Positions 1-8,268 of a stretch of 30,075 nucleotides of DNA are shown here, one piece after another. Origin of the DNA: an uncultured Veillonellaceae bacterium (GTDB taxonomy: Bacteria; Bacillota; Negativicutes; Veillonellales; Negativicoccaceae); the NCBI GenBank assembly GCA_947254705.1, contig CAMYCX010000007.1, positions 1 to 30,075 on the forward strand, written 5' to 3'. The number at the start of each line of letters is the position of its first letter. The first letter of the stretch is position 1. The notes beneath the pieces are model-generated. The model saw only the letters and a program-made list of their open reading frames with translations, did not search any database and had not been told where the DNA came from. Both the position numbers and the translations under genes were made by a program.

Positions 1-23
1 CGTCAGATGTGTATAAGAGACAG
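1..23 (+). other. Nextera transposase adapter remnant (assembly artefact)
   Basis: The first 23 bases match the 3' end of the Illumina Nextera Read 1 adapter, including the 19-base Tn5 mosaic end finishing in GAGACAG. This is library-construction sequence at a contig edge, not genomic DNA. Read in frame with the following gene it encodes the residues MYKRQ (GTG start at 9), a typical artefactual N-terminus in assemblies. Confidence 0.96.
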
Positions 24-1103
24 ACACTGGCCGGGCTGATCCTGTGTGCCGTTGTATTGGCGCAGTTGTCGCATCTGGTGCTGTTCGGTAAGGACGGATA
101 TCCGTTGGAAGCGGTGTTCCATGAAGTCGGTGGCTTGTCAAAAGGCAATGTGGTGCGGTATTCCGGCGTGGAAATCGGACGGGTCGATGATGTCCGTGTA
201 CGCGGGCAGAACGTGGCGGTGCGGTTGAAGATCAACGACGACGTGCAAATCCCACGCAATTCGCAGTTTACGATTGAAACGACAGGCGTCATGGGCGAAC
301 ACTATGTTGCGATCGTTCCGGGCGACGGTGCCGGCGGATATCTGACGGCGGGAGATACGGTCGCCGGCGGGCCGACCGGCGGTATGGACGCCCTGATGCG
401 CAAGGCGGATCGGCTGATTGTCTCGATGCAGCAGGCGATGGACTCGGTGAATCGGGTTGTGGGCGATGAAGAGATGCAGGCGTCGCTGAAGCAGACGATT
501 TCCAATGCGGAAGTATTGTCGGGACAATTGATCGTGCTGAGCGGATCGATAGAGTCGTTGAGCGGACAGATGCAGGCTTTGCTGACACGACTGGACGGCG
601 ACGGACAGGCCAGTCAGGATTTACGGATGATTTTGCATAATATGCGTGCCACCAGCGACAACGCCCGGGAGGTATCGGATCGTCTGCGCTTGGGACGGCG
701 TGCCGCGGGGGCTTTGTCTGACGGGCATCTGAATATGATGTACAATATGAAACAAAATAAATATGGATTTGAAATAGGTACGGATATCGGCCGTCAAGAC
801 GGATTTATTCGTCTCGGCAGCGAAGGTATCGGCGATGAGACCAAGATGAATTTGCAATACGGCAAACGTCGCAACAACTGGACGGGACGGGTCGGCATGG
901 TGCGCAGCAAGCCGGGCGCGGGCGTTGATTATCGTCGCGGCAATTGGAAGTGGACGGCGGAAGCCTATGATCTGAATGACATGCACTACCGCTTACGGGC
1001 ACAGTGGCAGGCGGATAAAGAGTGGAGTTTGATCGGTCAGGCCATTTGGCCCGAGCGGGAATCGGACGGCGGGATGTATATCGGCGCCGGCTACACGTTA
1101 TAG
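24..1103 (+). CDS. mlaD: MlaD-like MCE-domain lipid-transport protein with C-terminal barrel-like region (5' partial)
   Basis: Substrate-binding MCE protein of an Mla-type phospholipid transporter, anchored in the inner membrane. Genomic sequence begins at base 24, so the extreme N-terminus is missing. Of the 359 visible residues, about 1-21 form the remains of a TM anchor. About 27-105 are an MCE domain, with the SGVEIGRVDDV segment typical of the family. About 120-215 are a Gln/Ser-rich helical stretch. About 225-359 alternate polar and hydrophobic or aromatic residues and end in YIGAGYTL, like an outer-membrane beta-barrel closing strand. Proteobacterial MlaD is about 180 residues and lacks the last two parts. 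The layout matches the long MlaD described in Veillonella, proposed to bridge inner and outer membranes. MlaE and MlaF would be expected just upstream, off the contig. The TolC-like gene starts 14 bases downstream. The barrel is inferred from pattern only. Confidence 0.88.
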   Translation, partial: TLAGLILCAVVLAQLSHLVLFGKDGYPLEAVFHEVGGLSKGNVVRYSGVEIGRVDDVRVRGQNVAVRLKINDDVQIPRNSQFTIETTGVMGEHYVAIVPGDGAGGYLTAGDTVAGGPTGGMDALMRKADRLIVSMQQAMDSVNRVVGDEEMQASLKQTISNAEVLSGQLIVLSGSIESLSGQMQALLTRLDGDGQASQDLRMILHNMRATSDNAREVSDRLRLGRRAAGALSDGHLNMMYNMKQNKYGFEIGTDIGRQDGFIRLGSEGIGDETKMNLQYGKRRNNWTGRVGMVRSKPGAGVDYRRGNWKWTAEAYDLNDMHYRLRAQWQADKEWSLIGQAIWPERESDGGMYIGAGYTL

Positions 1104-1117
1104 AAAGGGTGGACAGG

Positions 1118-2551
1118 ATGAAACAATACAGACGGACAACGATAGGATTGATGGCGATGCTGCTGGCATGCGGCACGGCGATGGCGGCGGAGCCGAATTT
1201 GCCGAAAACCGTAACCGGAATTGATGTCGTGACGGGCACGGTCCCGGTCGCGGACGCGACAGTCGTTGCACCGGAACGATTGGCACTGGATTTAACTACG
1301 GCGGTGCATTGGGCGGTCAATCAAAATCATGCGGTGCGGATTGCCGAAGATCAAGCACGGGCGGCCGGCGCAACCGTGTCGGAAGTGGCTGCCAACAAAA
1401 ATCCGACGCTTGATTTTCGTTTCGGTGCGTCAAAATTCAAAGAACGGACCGAATATATCAAGGTACCGCAGCCGCAGACCGGCGCGTTGATCGACTATCC
1501 CGTGAAATTGGACCGCGGTTATCAAAATAGCCTGTCCGTGACATGGCCGATCTGGACCGGCGGACGAGTGGAACACGGCGTGGAGGCGGCTCGGGCGGCA
1601 CGTGATATTGCGGCATGGGAGGTCGTCAAGCAGGAGGCCGACGTCAAATATCGCACGACCGCGGCGTATTATCAGTTGGTAGAAGCGTTGAATTTGCGTG
1701 ACATTGCCGATACGGCAGTGGATAATCTCAAGGCGCATGTCGATAATGTTCGGGCTCATTTTGAGGCCGGCGTGGTGGCGAAGTTGGATGTCCTTTCCTC
1801 GCAAGTGGCATTGGCCAACGCACAGGAAAAACAAATCGCGGCGTCCAACGGAGCCGCATTGGCACAGGCCAACTTGAATCATCTGATGCGGGTACCGCAG
1901 ATGACGATACTTGATGTGGATAAGAGCGACTTGCCGCAGCGGAAATTGGCGTTGTCGCTGGAACAGGCGATTGCCTATGCGTTGGATCATCGGTGGGAAT
2001 TGATGCAGGCGGAATTGGGCGTGCAAGCTGCCGATGCGCAGTGGGCGGCCGCCAAATCGGGTTACTTGCCGACGATCGGCGTCAAAGCGGAAATGAACTG
2101 GCAAGACAAGGATTTCCCCGGTTTTAAAAACGAAAACTGGGCAGTGACGGGAGCGGTCAGCTGGTCGCTGTTTGACGGCGGCGCCACGACGGCGAAAGCG
2201 GCCGGCGCCAAAGCACGGGCAGACGAAGCACGGGAGCGGTTGGCACAGGCGCGGGAAGGAATTCGTTTGGATGTGACCAAGGCTTATCTGGATGCACAAA
2301 GTGCGCAGCAGCGGATTGCGACGCATACCCGTATCGTCGAACAAGCACAGGAAGCGTTCTCGATTGCACGGGTCCGGTATCGTGCGGGGGTCGGCATCAA
2401 CCTTGACGTACTCGATGCGCAGTTGCAGCTTGATCAGGCACGGACAAATTATGTTACGGCGTTGTTCGATTATAATGTCGGTCTGGCCCGGTTGGAGCAG
2501 GCGATGGGCGTGCCCGCCGTCGTGCGGGATCATACTCCGCGACGGGCATGA
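1118..2551 (+). CDS. TolC-family outer-membrane protein
   Basis: Outer-membrane channel of the TolC/outer membrane efflux protein family, 477 residues. ATG 1118 is chosen over upstream in-frame starts because it gives a clean signal peptide (MKQYRR, hydrophobic core, AMAA about residue 22) and has a purine-rich GGGTGGA ribosome-binding site just before it. After about 40 residues the protein has the two repeats typical of the family, each with long Ala/Gln/Glu-rich helices (for example RIAEDQARAAG and QAELGVQAADAQW) followed by short beta segments (SVTWPIWTGGR and AVSWSLFDGGA). The C-terminal repeat contains the characteristic RYRAGVG...LDVLDAQLQL stretch. No periplasmic adaptor or RND pump gene is adjacent. 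Its place between MlaD and TamB suggests a role with the lipid-transport system rather than drug efflux, but that is inference from neighbours. Confidence 0.92.
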   Translation: MKQYRRTTIGLMAMLLACGTAMAAEPNLPKTVTGIDVVTGTVPVADATVVAPERLALDLTTAVHWAVNQNHAVRIAEDQARAAGATVSEVAANKNPTLDFRFGASKFKERTEYIKVPQPQTGALIDYPVKLDRGYQNSLSVTWPIWTGGRVEHGVEAARAARDIAAWEVVKQEADVKYRTTAAYYQLVEALNLRDIADTAVDNLKAHVDNVRAHFEAGVVAKLDVLSSQVALANAQEKQIAASNGAALAQANLNHLMRVPQMTILDVDKSDLPQRKLALSLEQAIAYALDHRWELMQAELGVQAADAQWAAAKSGYLPTIGVKAEMNWQDKDFPGFKNENWAVTGAVSWSLFDGGATTAKAAGAKARADEARERLAQAREGIRLDVTKAYLDAQSAQQRIATHTRIVEQAQEAFSIARVRYRAGVGINLDVLDAQLQLDQARTNYVTALFDYNVGLARLEQAMGVPAVVRDHTPRRA

Positions 2552-2559
2552 TGAATGGA

Positions 2560-2580
2560 ACGCCGTCATCGGAACGGCGT
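2560..2580 (+). other. Short intergenic hairpin between the tolC-like gene and tamB
   Basis: A 7-bp perfect stem (ACGCCGT/ACGGCGT) with a 7-base loop lies in the 92-base gap before tamB. No T-tract follows, so it is probably not an intrinsic terminator. It may affect mRNA stability or be chance. Confidence 0.35.
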
Positions 2581-2643
2581 GACGGAATACCCGAGGCGAT
2601 GTAAAGAGAAATTGCTTTCGGGCAACGGAGAAGGGAGACGGGC

Positions 2644-5600
2644 GTGGCGTTTACGACCAAACAATGGCTGACGGGACTGGCCGGCACGGCGGTCGGCGCC
2701 GGTATCGGCGTCTACGGCGTGTTGGTGCCGCAGTTGACGGCGGCCGCACCGGAGTGGATCGATCGTGCGTTGGCGGAAAATCTCAACGGCACGGTGCAGT
2801 ACGAACAATTACATATCAATGCAAATTTGGACGTGACGGCACGCGATATCATACTCCGCGATGCGGACGGACAGACGGTCGCCGTAATGGACGGATTGAC
2901 GGTCGGTTGGACGTTGCCGCGCCTGATGGCATATTTGTTCCAGGGGCGAGACAGCATGTATGCGGTGGATCGTATTGAGTTGGATCATCCCGTTGTATAC
3001 TTGCGTGAACTAGCTGATCGGTCGTGGAATATCAACCGTTTGTTGAAAGAAAAAGAGCCCCGGACGCCCTTTTCTTTGCGTGCAAAAATCGCCGTAATTG
3101 ACGGACAGGCGGAACTTTCGTTTCAGGATGAGCCGCCACTGTCGCTGCGTGACATGCAAGCGTTGGTTGACCTTGCGGCCTATCCGAAAGTAACCGGAGA
3201 AGTACGTTTGGCACATGCCGCGGGAACGTTACATGCACGCGGAACATATACTTCGGCCGATGAATTTACGTTGACGGCCGACGGAGATCGGACACCGTTG
3301 ACGCTGGCCATGCGGGTACTGCCGGCAGATGTGCCGCTGACGATCCGGTCCGGTGAAGCACGGGAATGGACGGCGACGGTAACACGGCATCTCGGCGCGT
3401 TGACCTATCAAGGGAAAGGTCGGATCGAGAACGCGGCGCTGACATATGACAAGTATCAAGTGCAAGCGTTGCAGGCGCAAGTAGCGATCGATACGAAACA
3501 ATTGTCGTTTTGGCAGACGACATTACAGGTCAATGAACAGCCGTTGGAAGCACAGGGACGTATTTTGCTGACCGCCGATCCGCAACTGGATATAGATCTG
3601 CGTACGACAGAGCTTCATGCGGACCGTCTGGCGGATATACCGTTGACGGGAGCATTGGCCGGTACGGTGCATGTGGGCGGTACGGTGGCGGATCCGTTTG
3701 CGGACGGTGCGGTTATGCTGGCGGACGGGGCATGGAACGATACGCCGCTGTGCCATGCATTTACGCGCTTTACCTATCGGAGCGGTGTGGTGCGCATTGC
3801 CGATGCAACGGTCGGTATCGGCGACGGTCGTCTGCGGGGCAGCGGCTATTATAATTTACGAACAGAGGACGGTCGCGGCGATGTGCGACTGACTGCGGTG
3901 GACTTGTCATTGCTGCCACTGGACGAGCCGTTGACAGGGGTAGTCAACGGTACGGCAAAAGTGGCGACACGACACGGACAGTATACGGCGGAGGCGGTAC
4001 TGGAGGGTACGGGGGTCGGCGCTCGCGGCGTACAAACCGATACGATGTCGGCACAGTTGGCATGGGCGGATCGGACACTTTTCGTTCGGCGTTTGACAGG
4101 AACGATCGGCGCGGGAACATTCTCGGCGGCAGGACGTTGGGGAGATGAGGCGGACCTGATTTGGTCGGCGAATGCATTACCGTTGGCCCGTTTGGCACCG
4201 GTTGCCGGCATTGCTGCGGACGGCGTACTGACGGCAGCCGGCACGGTCTCGGGGGCAACGGATCATCCGCAGACGGAGGCGACAGTCTCCGTTCGTGACG
4301 GGTCAATACAAGGAGTTCCGTTTGATACGATAACGGGACAGGCTCACTATGATGACGGCCTGTTGACAATGCGCGACTGGCAGTGGACCGATGCGGACGG
4401 CATACAGCGGATTGACGGCACGGTAAATTGGCGAGATAGCGGACGGTTGAACATCCGTGCCACGGGGCACCGTTCCCGACTGGAGCATTGGTTGGCCGCC
4501 GCGAATTTGGAACATGTCGTTACCGGTTGGTTTGATCATACGGTAACGGTCAGCGGAACGATTGCCGCACCGACGCTGCAGGGACAAATTCATGCATGGG
4601 ACGGCTCTGTCATGGGCGAACTGGTACAGGATCTGCGTGCTTCGTATCGGTATGCGGCAGGCCGGATGCAACTGCAGGCGGAGGCGGCCGTGTATAACGG
4701 AACGGTGACTGCAACAGGGGTCGTGTCGCCGACGGAGATGCAGATCAACTGGACGGCGAACGGCATTGATGTCGATCGGATCTTGCGTGAACGAAACGTG
4801 ATGCACGCGGAAGGTGACGTACAGGTCACCGGGACTGTGAGCGGCACGCCGTACGATCCGACCGTGTATGCGACGGTGACGGGAGAAGGCTTGCGTGTCA
4901 ACGGAGAAGAAATTCATGATGCAGCGGCGGAAGTAGCTTATCACGATGGCGTGGTGGCAATACGCCATGCCCGGTTCCGTCAAGATGACGGGGACTATCA
5001 TTTGAACGGCAGTTATCGTTGGACAACAGGGGCCATTGAAGGAGATGCACGGGTGACGTCTGTCGACGTGGCGCGACTCTTGCATTTGGCGAATACGGAT
5101 ATGCCTCATTTGACAGGGAAGATCGAGGGCCGAATTGCGGTGCGCGGCACGGTGAAAAATCCCGACGTGAGCGTGCGCGGACGATGGACTGACGGCGCTG
5201 TGCGGGGATTGCCTGTCGGAGAAACCGAGATGGATGTGACGTTGGCGAATCGGGTCTTGTCGATTCGTCGGCTGCGGATGCCCCTCGGTGACGGCGTGTT
5301 GGCACTACAAGGAACAGCGGATCAGGACGGCGACGTGGCGATGCAGGTGGCGGCACAGCACATCGATGCACGATACCTGCAGGCGTTTTTGAATGAAGAT
5401 CCGACCGTTACCGGTGATTTGCGTTTCAGTGCGACGGTGTCGGGCAAGACCGCATCGCCGTCGGTGGATATGTCATTTGAATTGGCGAACGGGACATACA
5501 ACAATGTGGCGTTTGACCGTTTTATCGGCCTGCTCAATCTGGAAGATCGTGTCATCCGTATCAATCAGACATTGCTGGAACGCAATCCGTATCGGTTGAG

Positions 5601-6921
5601 TATATACGGTACCGTACCGGTGGCGGCTCTGACTCGCTACGGTCGGGCCGATTATCCCGAAGAATCGTTGCAGGAAGAGTCGATGCAGGTTGAAATCAAG
5701 CTGGATAAGGCGGATTTGGAATTGCTGACGGCATTATCGCCGAACGTGATTCAGGCGAACGGAGCGACCCGCGGCGGATTGGTCATCAGCGGTACGCTGG
5801 CCGATCCGCGGTTGGACGGTCGGATTTACGTTGACGACGGCAGCTTGACCTTGGCGACGATGCATACTCCGGCGGAACATCTCCATATGGCGATAAATTT
5901 CAAAGGCAAGACGGCAGACTGGGATATCCGTACCGATATCGGCGGCGGCGTACTGACCAGCACCGGTAACGTGTATTGGGATCAGGCCGTGCCCTATCGT
6001 TGGGAAGGGGGATTGACGGCCGATCGGATCAATCCGAAGAGTGACTATTATCATGGAAAATTAAATGCGAACCTGACCTTCGGCATGGAAGACGGTTTGC
6101 CTGCCGTAGCGGGCAACATCACAACGGATCATGCGAAACTCGACCTTCCGTTTACATTCGGGGATGACGGTGAAATGATACCGATTGCGTTGGACGTGGC
6201 GGTGCAATTAGGAGAACAGACTCGTTTGTACAACCCGTACCTGTACGATTTGGAGTTGGACGGCGATATTCACGCCGGCGGCACGACGACAGCACCGAAG
6301 ATGAGAGGGCGGGTCAATGCCGGTAAAGGGCATTTGAAATATTTGAACAATAAATTTCGCGTCGCGGAAGGATATGCCGATTTTAACAGCGGCAGCGGTT
6401 TCTTGCCGAATCTGTATATGGATGCGGCGACGACCTTTAATCAGTATCGGATCCGCTTGTTGGCGACGGGGTTGCCGACGGCGCTGGACTTGCAATTGTC
6501 CTCCGAGCCGCACTTGTCAAAAGAAGAAATCGTAACGATGCTGACATTGCACACGGGGGATATCAACAATTTGAGCAAGGCCGATACGAATATGTTGCTC
6601 GGGGCGGCGGCGCAAATGCTGCTGTTCGGCAGCTTGGAAGGGCGTTTGCAAGAGACCTTCGGGTTGGATATGATCAATATCACTACCGGCTCGCTGGATC
6701 CCTTTACGACAACGACCAACAGTAATACAGGCGTGATGTACAATATCGAAATCGGCAAATATCTCTTTGATGATTTCATGTTGACCGCCGCGACGGGAGT
6801 AAATAACAAGCAGTATAATATCGGCTTTCGTTATGACATCAATCGACAACTCAGCGCACGCGGTTGGACGAACAGTGAAAATAATTATTACATCGGCGGA
6901 CAATGGAAATGGCGGTTTTGA
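2644..6921 (+). CDS. tamB: TamB/YtfN-family translocation and assembly module protein
   Basis: Very large AsmA-like/TamB protein (1425 residues) that spans the periplasm as a long beta-sheet groove, implicated in phospholipid transfer to the outer membrane and in outer-membrane protein assembly. The GTG start at 2644 follows a GGAGAAGGGAGA ribosome-binding site and gives a single N-terminal TM anchor (about residues 8-30). The middle consists of repeated amphipathic beta segments with many G-T-V and DG turns. The C-terminal DUF490/TamB domain (roughly 1050-1425) is recognisable from the APKMRGRVNAGKGHLKYLNN region, the LSSEPHLSKEEIVTMLTL segment and a C-terminus ending GGQWKWRF. No TamA gene is nearby. 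In diderm Firmicutes TamB is thought to work with BamA, whose gene is three genes downstream. It lies 92 bp after the TolC-like gene in the same direction. Confidence 0.95.
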   Translation: MAFTTKQWLTGLAGTAVGAGIGVYGVLVPQLTAAAPEWIDRALAENLNGTVQYEQLHINANLDVTARDIILRDADGQTVAVMDGLTVGWTLPRLMAYLFQGRDSMYAVDRIELDHPVVYLRELADRSWNINRLLKEKEPRTPFSLRAKIAVIDGQAELSFQDEPPLSLRDMQALVDLAAYPKVTGEVRLAHAAGTLHARGTYTSADEFTLTADGDRTPLTLAMRVLPADVPLTIRSGEAREWTATVTRHLGALTYQGKGRIENAALTYDKYQVQALQAQVAIDTKQLSFWQTTLQVNEQPLEAQGRILLTADPQLDIDLRTTELHADRLADIPLTGALAGTVHVGGTVADPFADGAVMLADGAWNDTPLCHAFTRFTYRSGVVRIADATVGIGDGRLRGSGYYNLRTEDGRGDVRLTAVDLSLLPLDEPLTGVVNGTAKVATRHGQYTAEAVLEGTGVGARGVQTDTMSAQLAWADRTLFVRRLTGTIGAGTFSAAGRWGDEADLIWSANALPLARLAPVAGIAADGVLTAAGTVSGATDHPQTEATVSVRDGSIQGVPFDTITGQAHYDDGLLTMRDWQWTDADGIQRIDGTVNWRDSGRLNIRATGHRSRLEHWLAAANLEHVVTGWFDHTVTVSGTIAAPTLQGQIHAWDGSVMGELVQDLRASYRYAAGRMQLQAEAAVYNGTVTATGVVSPTEMQINWTANGIDVDRILRERNVMHAEGDVQVTGTVSGTPYDPTVYATVTGEGLRVNGEEIHDAAAEVAYHDGVVAIRHARFRQDDGDYHLNGSYRWTTGAIEGDARVTSVDVARLLHLANTDMPHLTGKIEGRIAVRGTVKNPDVSVRGRWTDGAVRGLPVGETEMDVTLANRVLSIRRLRMPLGDGVLALQGTADQDGDVAMQVAAQHIDARYLQAFLNEDPTVTGDLRFSATVSGKTASPSVDMSFELANGTYNNVAFDRFIGLLNLEDRVIRINQTLLERNPYRLSIYGTVPVAALTRYGRADYPEESLQEESMQVEIKLDKADLELLTALSPNVIQANGATRGGLVISGTLADPRLDGRIYVDDGSLTLATMHTPAEHLHMAINFKGKTADWDIRTDIGGGVLTSTGNVYWDQAVPYRWEGGLTADRINPKSDYYHGKLNANLTFGMEDGLPAVAGNITTDHAKLDLPFTFGDDGEMIPIALDVAVQLGEQTRLYNPYLYDLELDGDIHAGGTTTAPKMRGRVNAGKGHLKYLNNKFRVAEGYADFNSGSGFLPNLYMDAATTFNQYRIRLLATGLPTALDLQLSSEPHLSKEEIVTMLTLHTGDINNLSKADTNMLLGAAAQMLLFGSLEGRLQETFGLDMINITTGSLDPFTTTTNSNTGVMYNIEIGKYLFDDFMLTAATGVNNKQYNIGFRYDINRQLSARGWTNSENNYYIGGQWKWRF

Positions 6922-6943
6922 TTCCGTCGGATAAGGAGCGGAT

Positions 6944-7573
6944 ATGTTAGCGGAATACTTGGCGGAGTTGGCCGGGGTGGAACTGTTGACGGCGGACGAA
7001 GAAACAAAACTGTGGCAAGCCTATACCGAGCATCATGACGATCATGCGCGCGAGCGGCTGATCACTTGTTATCAACCGCTGGTATTTAAAGAAGCGACCC
7101 GGTTGCAACAACAGGAGACGATCTTGCTGGACTTGGTGCAAGAGGGATCGGTCGGGCTGATCGAGGCGGCGGAACGGTATGACTATACACGCGGCGTAGC
7201 ATTTTCTCTCTATGCCCGTCATCGAATCCGCGGACGGATGTTGGATTGGCTCGAACGCAACGGCATGGAGGTCGCCGTATCACCGACAGTGTGGGAAGAC
7301 ACGCTGGCCGATGCGACACGAACAACATCGGTGGCGGATGCGTTCGAGTCGGTAGATCGCGGTGTTCTGTGGGACAATGTACAACAGGCATTGGCACGGT
7401 TGCCGGAAAAAGAGAAATTGGTGGTGGAAAGCATCTATATCAGCCATCTCGAGCCGAAAGAAGTGGCCGACGTTATGGCGGTGAGTCGCGCTTATATTTA
7501 TCAATTGCAAAAGAAAGGTATTCGTCGTCTACGCGGCATGTTGAGCCGTTTGATGCAGGAACGCAAGCAGTAG
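6944..7573 (+). CDS. Sigma-70-family RNA polymerase sigma factor (group 3-like)
   Basis: Alternative sigma factor of 209 residues in the cytoplasm. ATG 6944 has an AAGGAG site about 6 bases upstream and lies 22 bases after the tamB stop. Region 2 spans about residues 34-107, with DLVQEGSVGLIEAAERYDYTRG as core and FSLYARHRIRGRMLDWLERNG as the promoter -10 recognition helix. Residues 108-146 form a short linker, so region 3 seems reduced or absent. Region 4 is about 147-201, with a helix-turn-helix at EPKEVADVMAVSRAYIYQLQKKG. Length and layout resemble stress or motility sigma factors (SigB/SigF/FliA-like) more than short ECF factors. No flagellar or sporulation genes are nearby. Its place inside an envelope-assembly operon, upstream of a one-TM protein, suggests envelope regulation, but its regulon is unknown. 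Confidence 0.88.
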   Translation: MLAEYLAELAGVELLTADEETKLWQAYTEHHDDHARERLITCYQPLVFKEATRLQQQETILLDLVQEGSVGLIEAAERYDYTRGVAFSLYARHRIRGRMLDWLERNGMEVAVSPTVWEDTLADATRTTSVADAFESVDRGVLWDNVQQALARLPEKEKLVVESIYISHLEPKEVADVMAVSRAYIYQLQKKGIRRLRGMLSRLMQERKQ

Positions 7574-7704
7574 TGGAAATATATTGAAAAGAGAAGAAAA
7601 ACGGAGTATACGGGAATATATCGGCGGCAACACTCGATGATCAGGGTTGCGGACGGCATCGTTGTTGACGACTATATACTATCAAGCAAAAGAAAGGAGA
7701 CGTC

Positions 7705-8220
7705 ATGTCGGTATCACGGGAAGAGTTGACACGGCGTGTACATGCGACTCGGCGTTGGCTGGAAAAAGCGGAAGAGTCGTTTCGCAATCGGTCCACGGTC
7801 AAAGGAGAACTGAACTTACTCTTGGCACAAGCCGAATGGCAAAAGTTGCGTGAACAACGTACCGGCACAGTGCGTGCATTGTCATACTGGTATGAGAGTG
7901 CCGCATTGGCGGCGGCATTGCTGATCATGTTGTGGTTCGTTGTCGGCCCTGTATGGCAAGCGGAAACGAATCATGATACCGCCGTGCCGATAAGGGCGGT
8001 ACGGGAGGTGCCGTCATCGTTAGTGTTGCCCGGGACGGCGACATTGCAGTGGCGACCGTCCGCGGTGACGACGGCACCCGTTGGCGCGCCTGCCGTTGCA
8101 ACGGAAACGGTGGCGGAAGTCCGACCGATGCGTGCGGAGACGACGGCAGAGCCGTTGTCGGGAGCAGAGTTGAATTCCGTTGTCAGCGATGCGAGAAAAG
8201 TCTTGCGCGGACGAGCATAA
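7705..8220 (+). CDS. Single-TM protein of unknown function; candidate membrane anti-sigma factor
   Basis: I do not recognise the family. The start at ATG 7705 has an AAAGGAG site about 6 bases upstream. The 171-residue product has about 62 N-terminal residues that are helical and very rich in Arg, Glu and Gln, including the RRWLEKAEESF and LAQAEWQKLREQR stretches. One TM helix follows (about 65-83, ALAAALLIMLWFVVGPVW), then about 88 residues rich in Ala, Val, Thr and Pro. Arg residues just before the TM favour an inside N-terminus and an extracytoplasmic C-terminus. This matches the topology of many membrane anti-sigma factors, and the gene follows the sigma factor by 131 bases. No zinc anti-sigma HxxxCxxC motif is present, so the role is speculative. 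bamA follows after 48 bases. Confidence 0.6.
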   Translation: MSVSREELTRRVHATRRWLEKAEESFRNRSTVKGELNLLLAQAEWQKLREQRTGTVRALSYWYESAALAAALLIMLWFVVGPVWQAETNHDTAVPIRAVREVPSSLVLPGTATLQWRPSAVTTAPVGAPAVATETVAEVRPMRAETTAEPLSGAELNSVVSDARKVLRGRA

Positions 8221-8268
8221 TCAAGTACACTACCACTATGGAAGTAAACCAGTTATAGGAGGACTCGA

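Noticed and set aside
1430..2569. A 379-codon minus-strand open frame opposite the TolC-like gene
   Set aside because: Shadow of a well-supported gene, with random-looking His/Arg/Cys-rich sequence.
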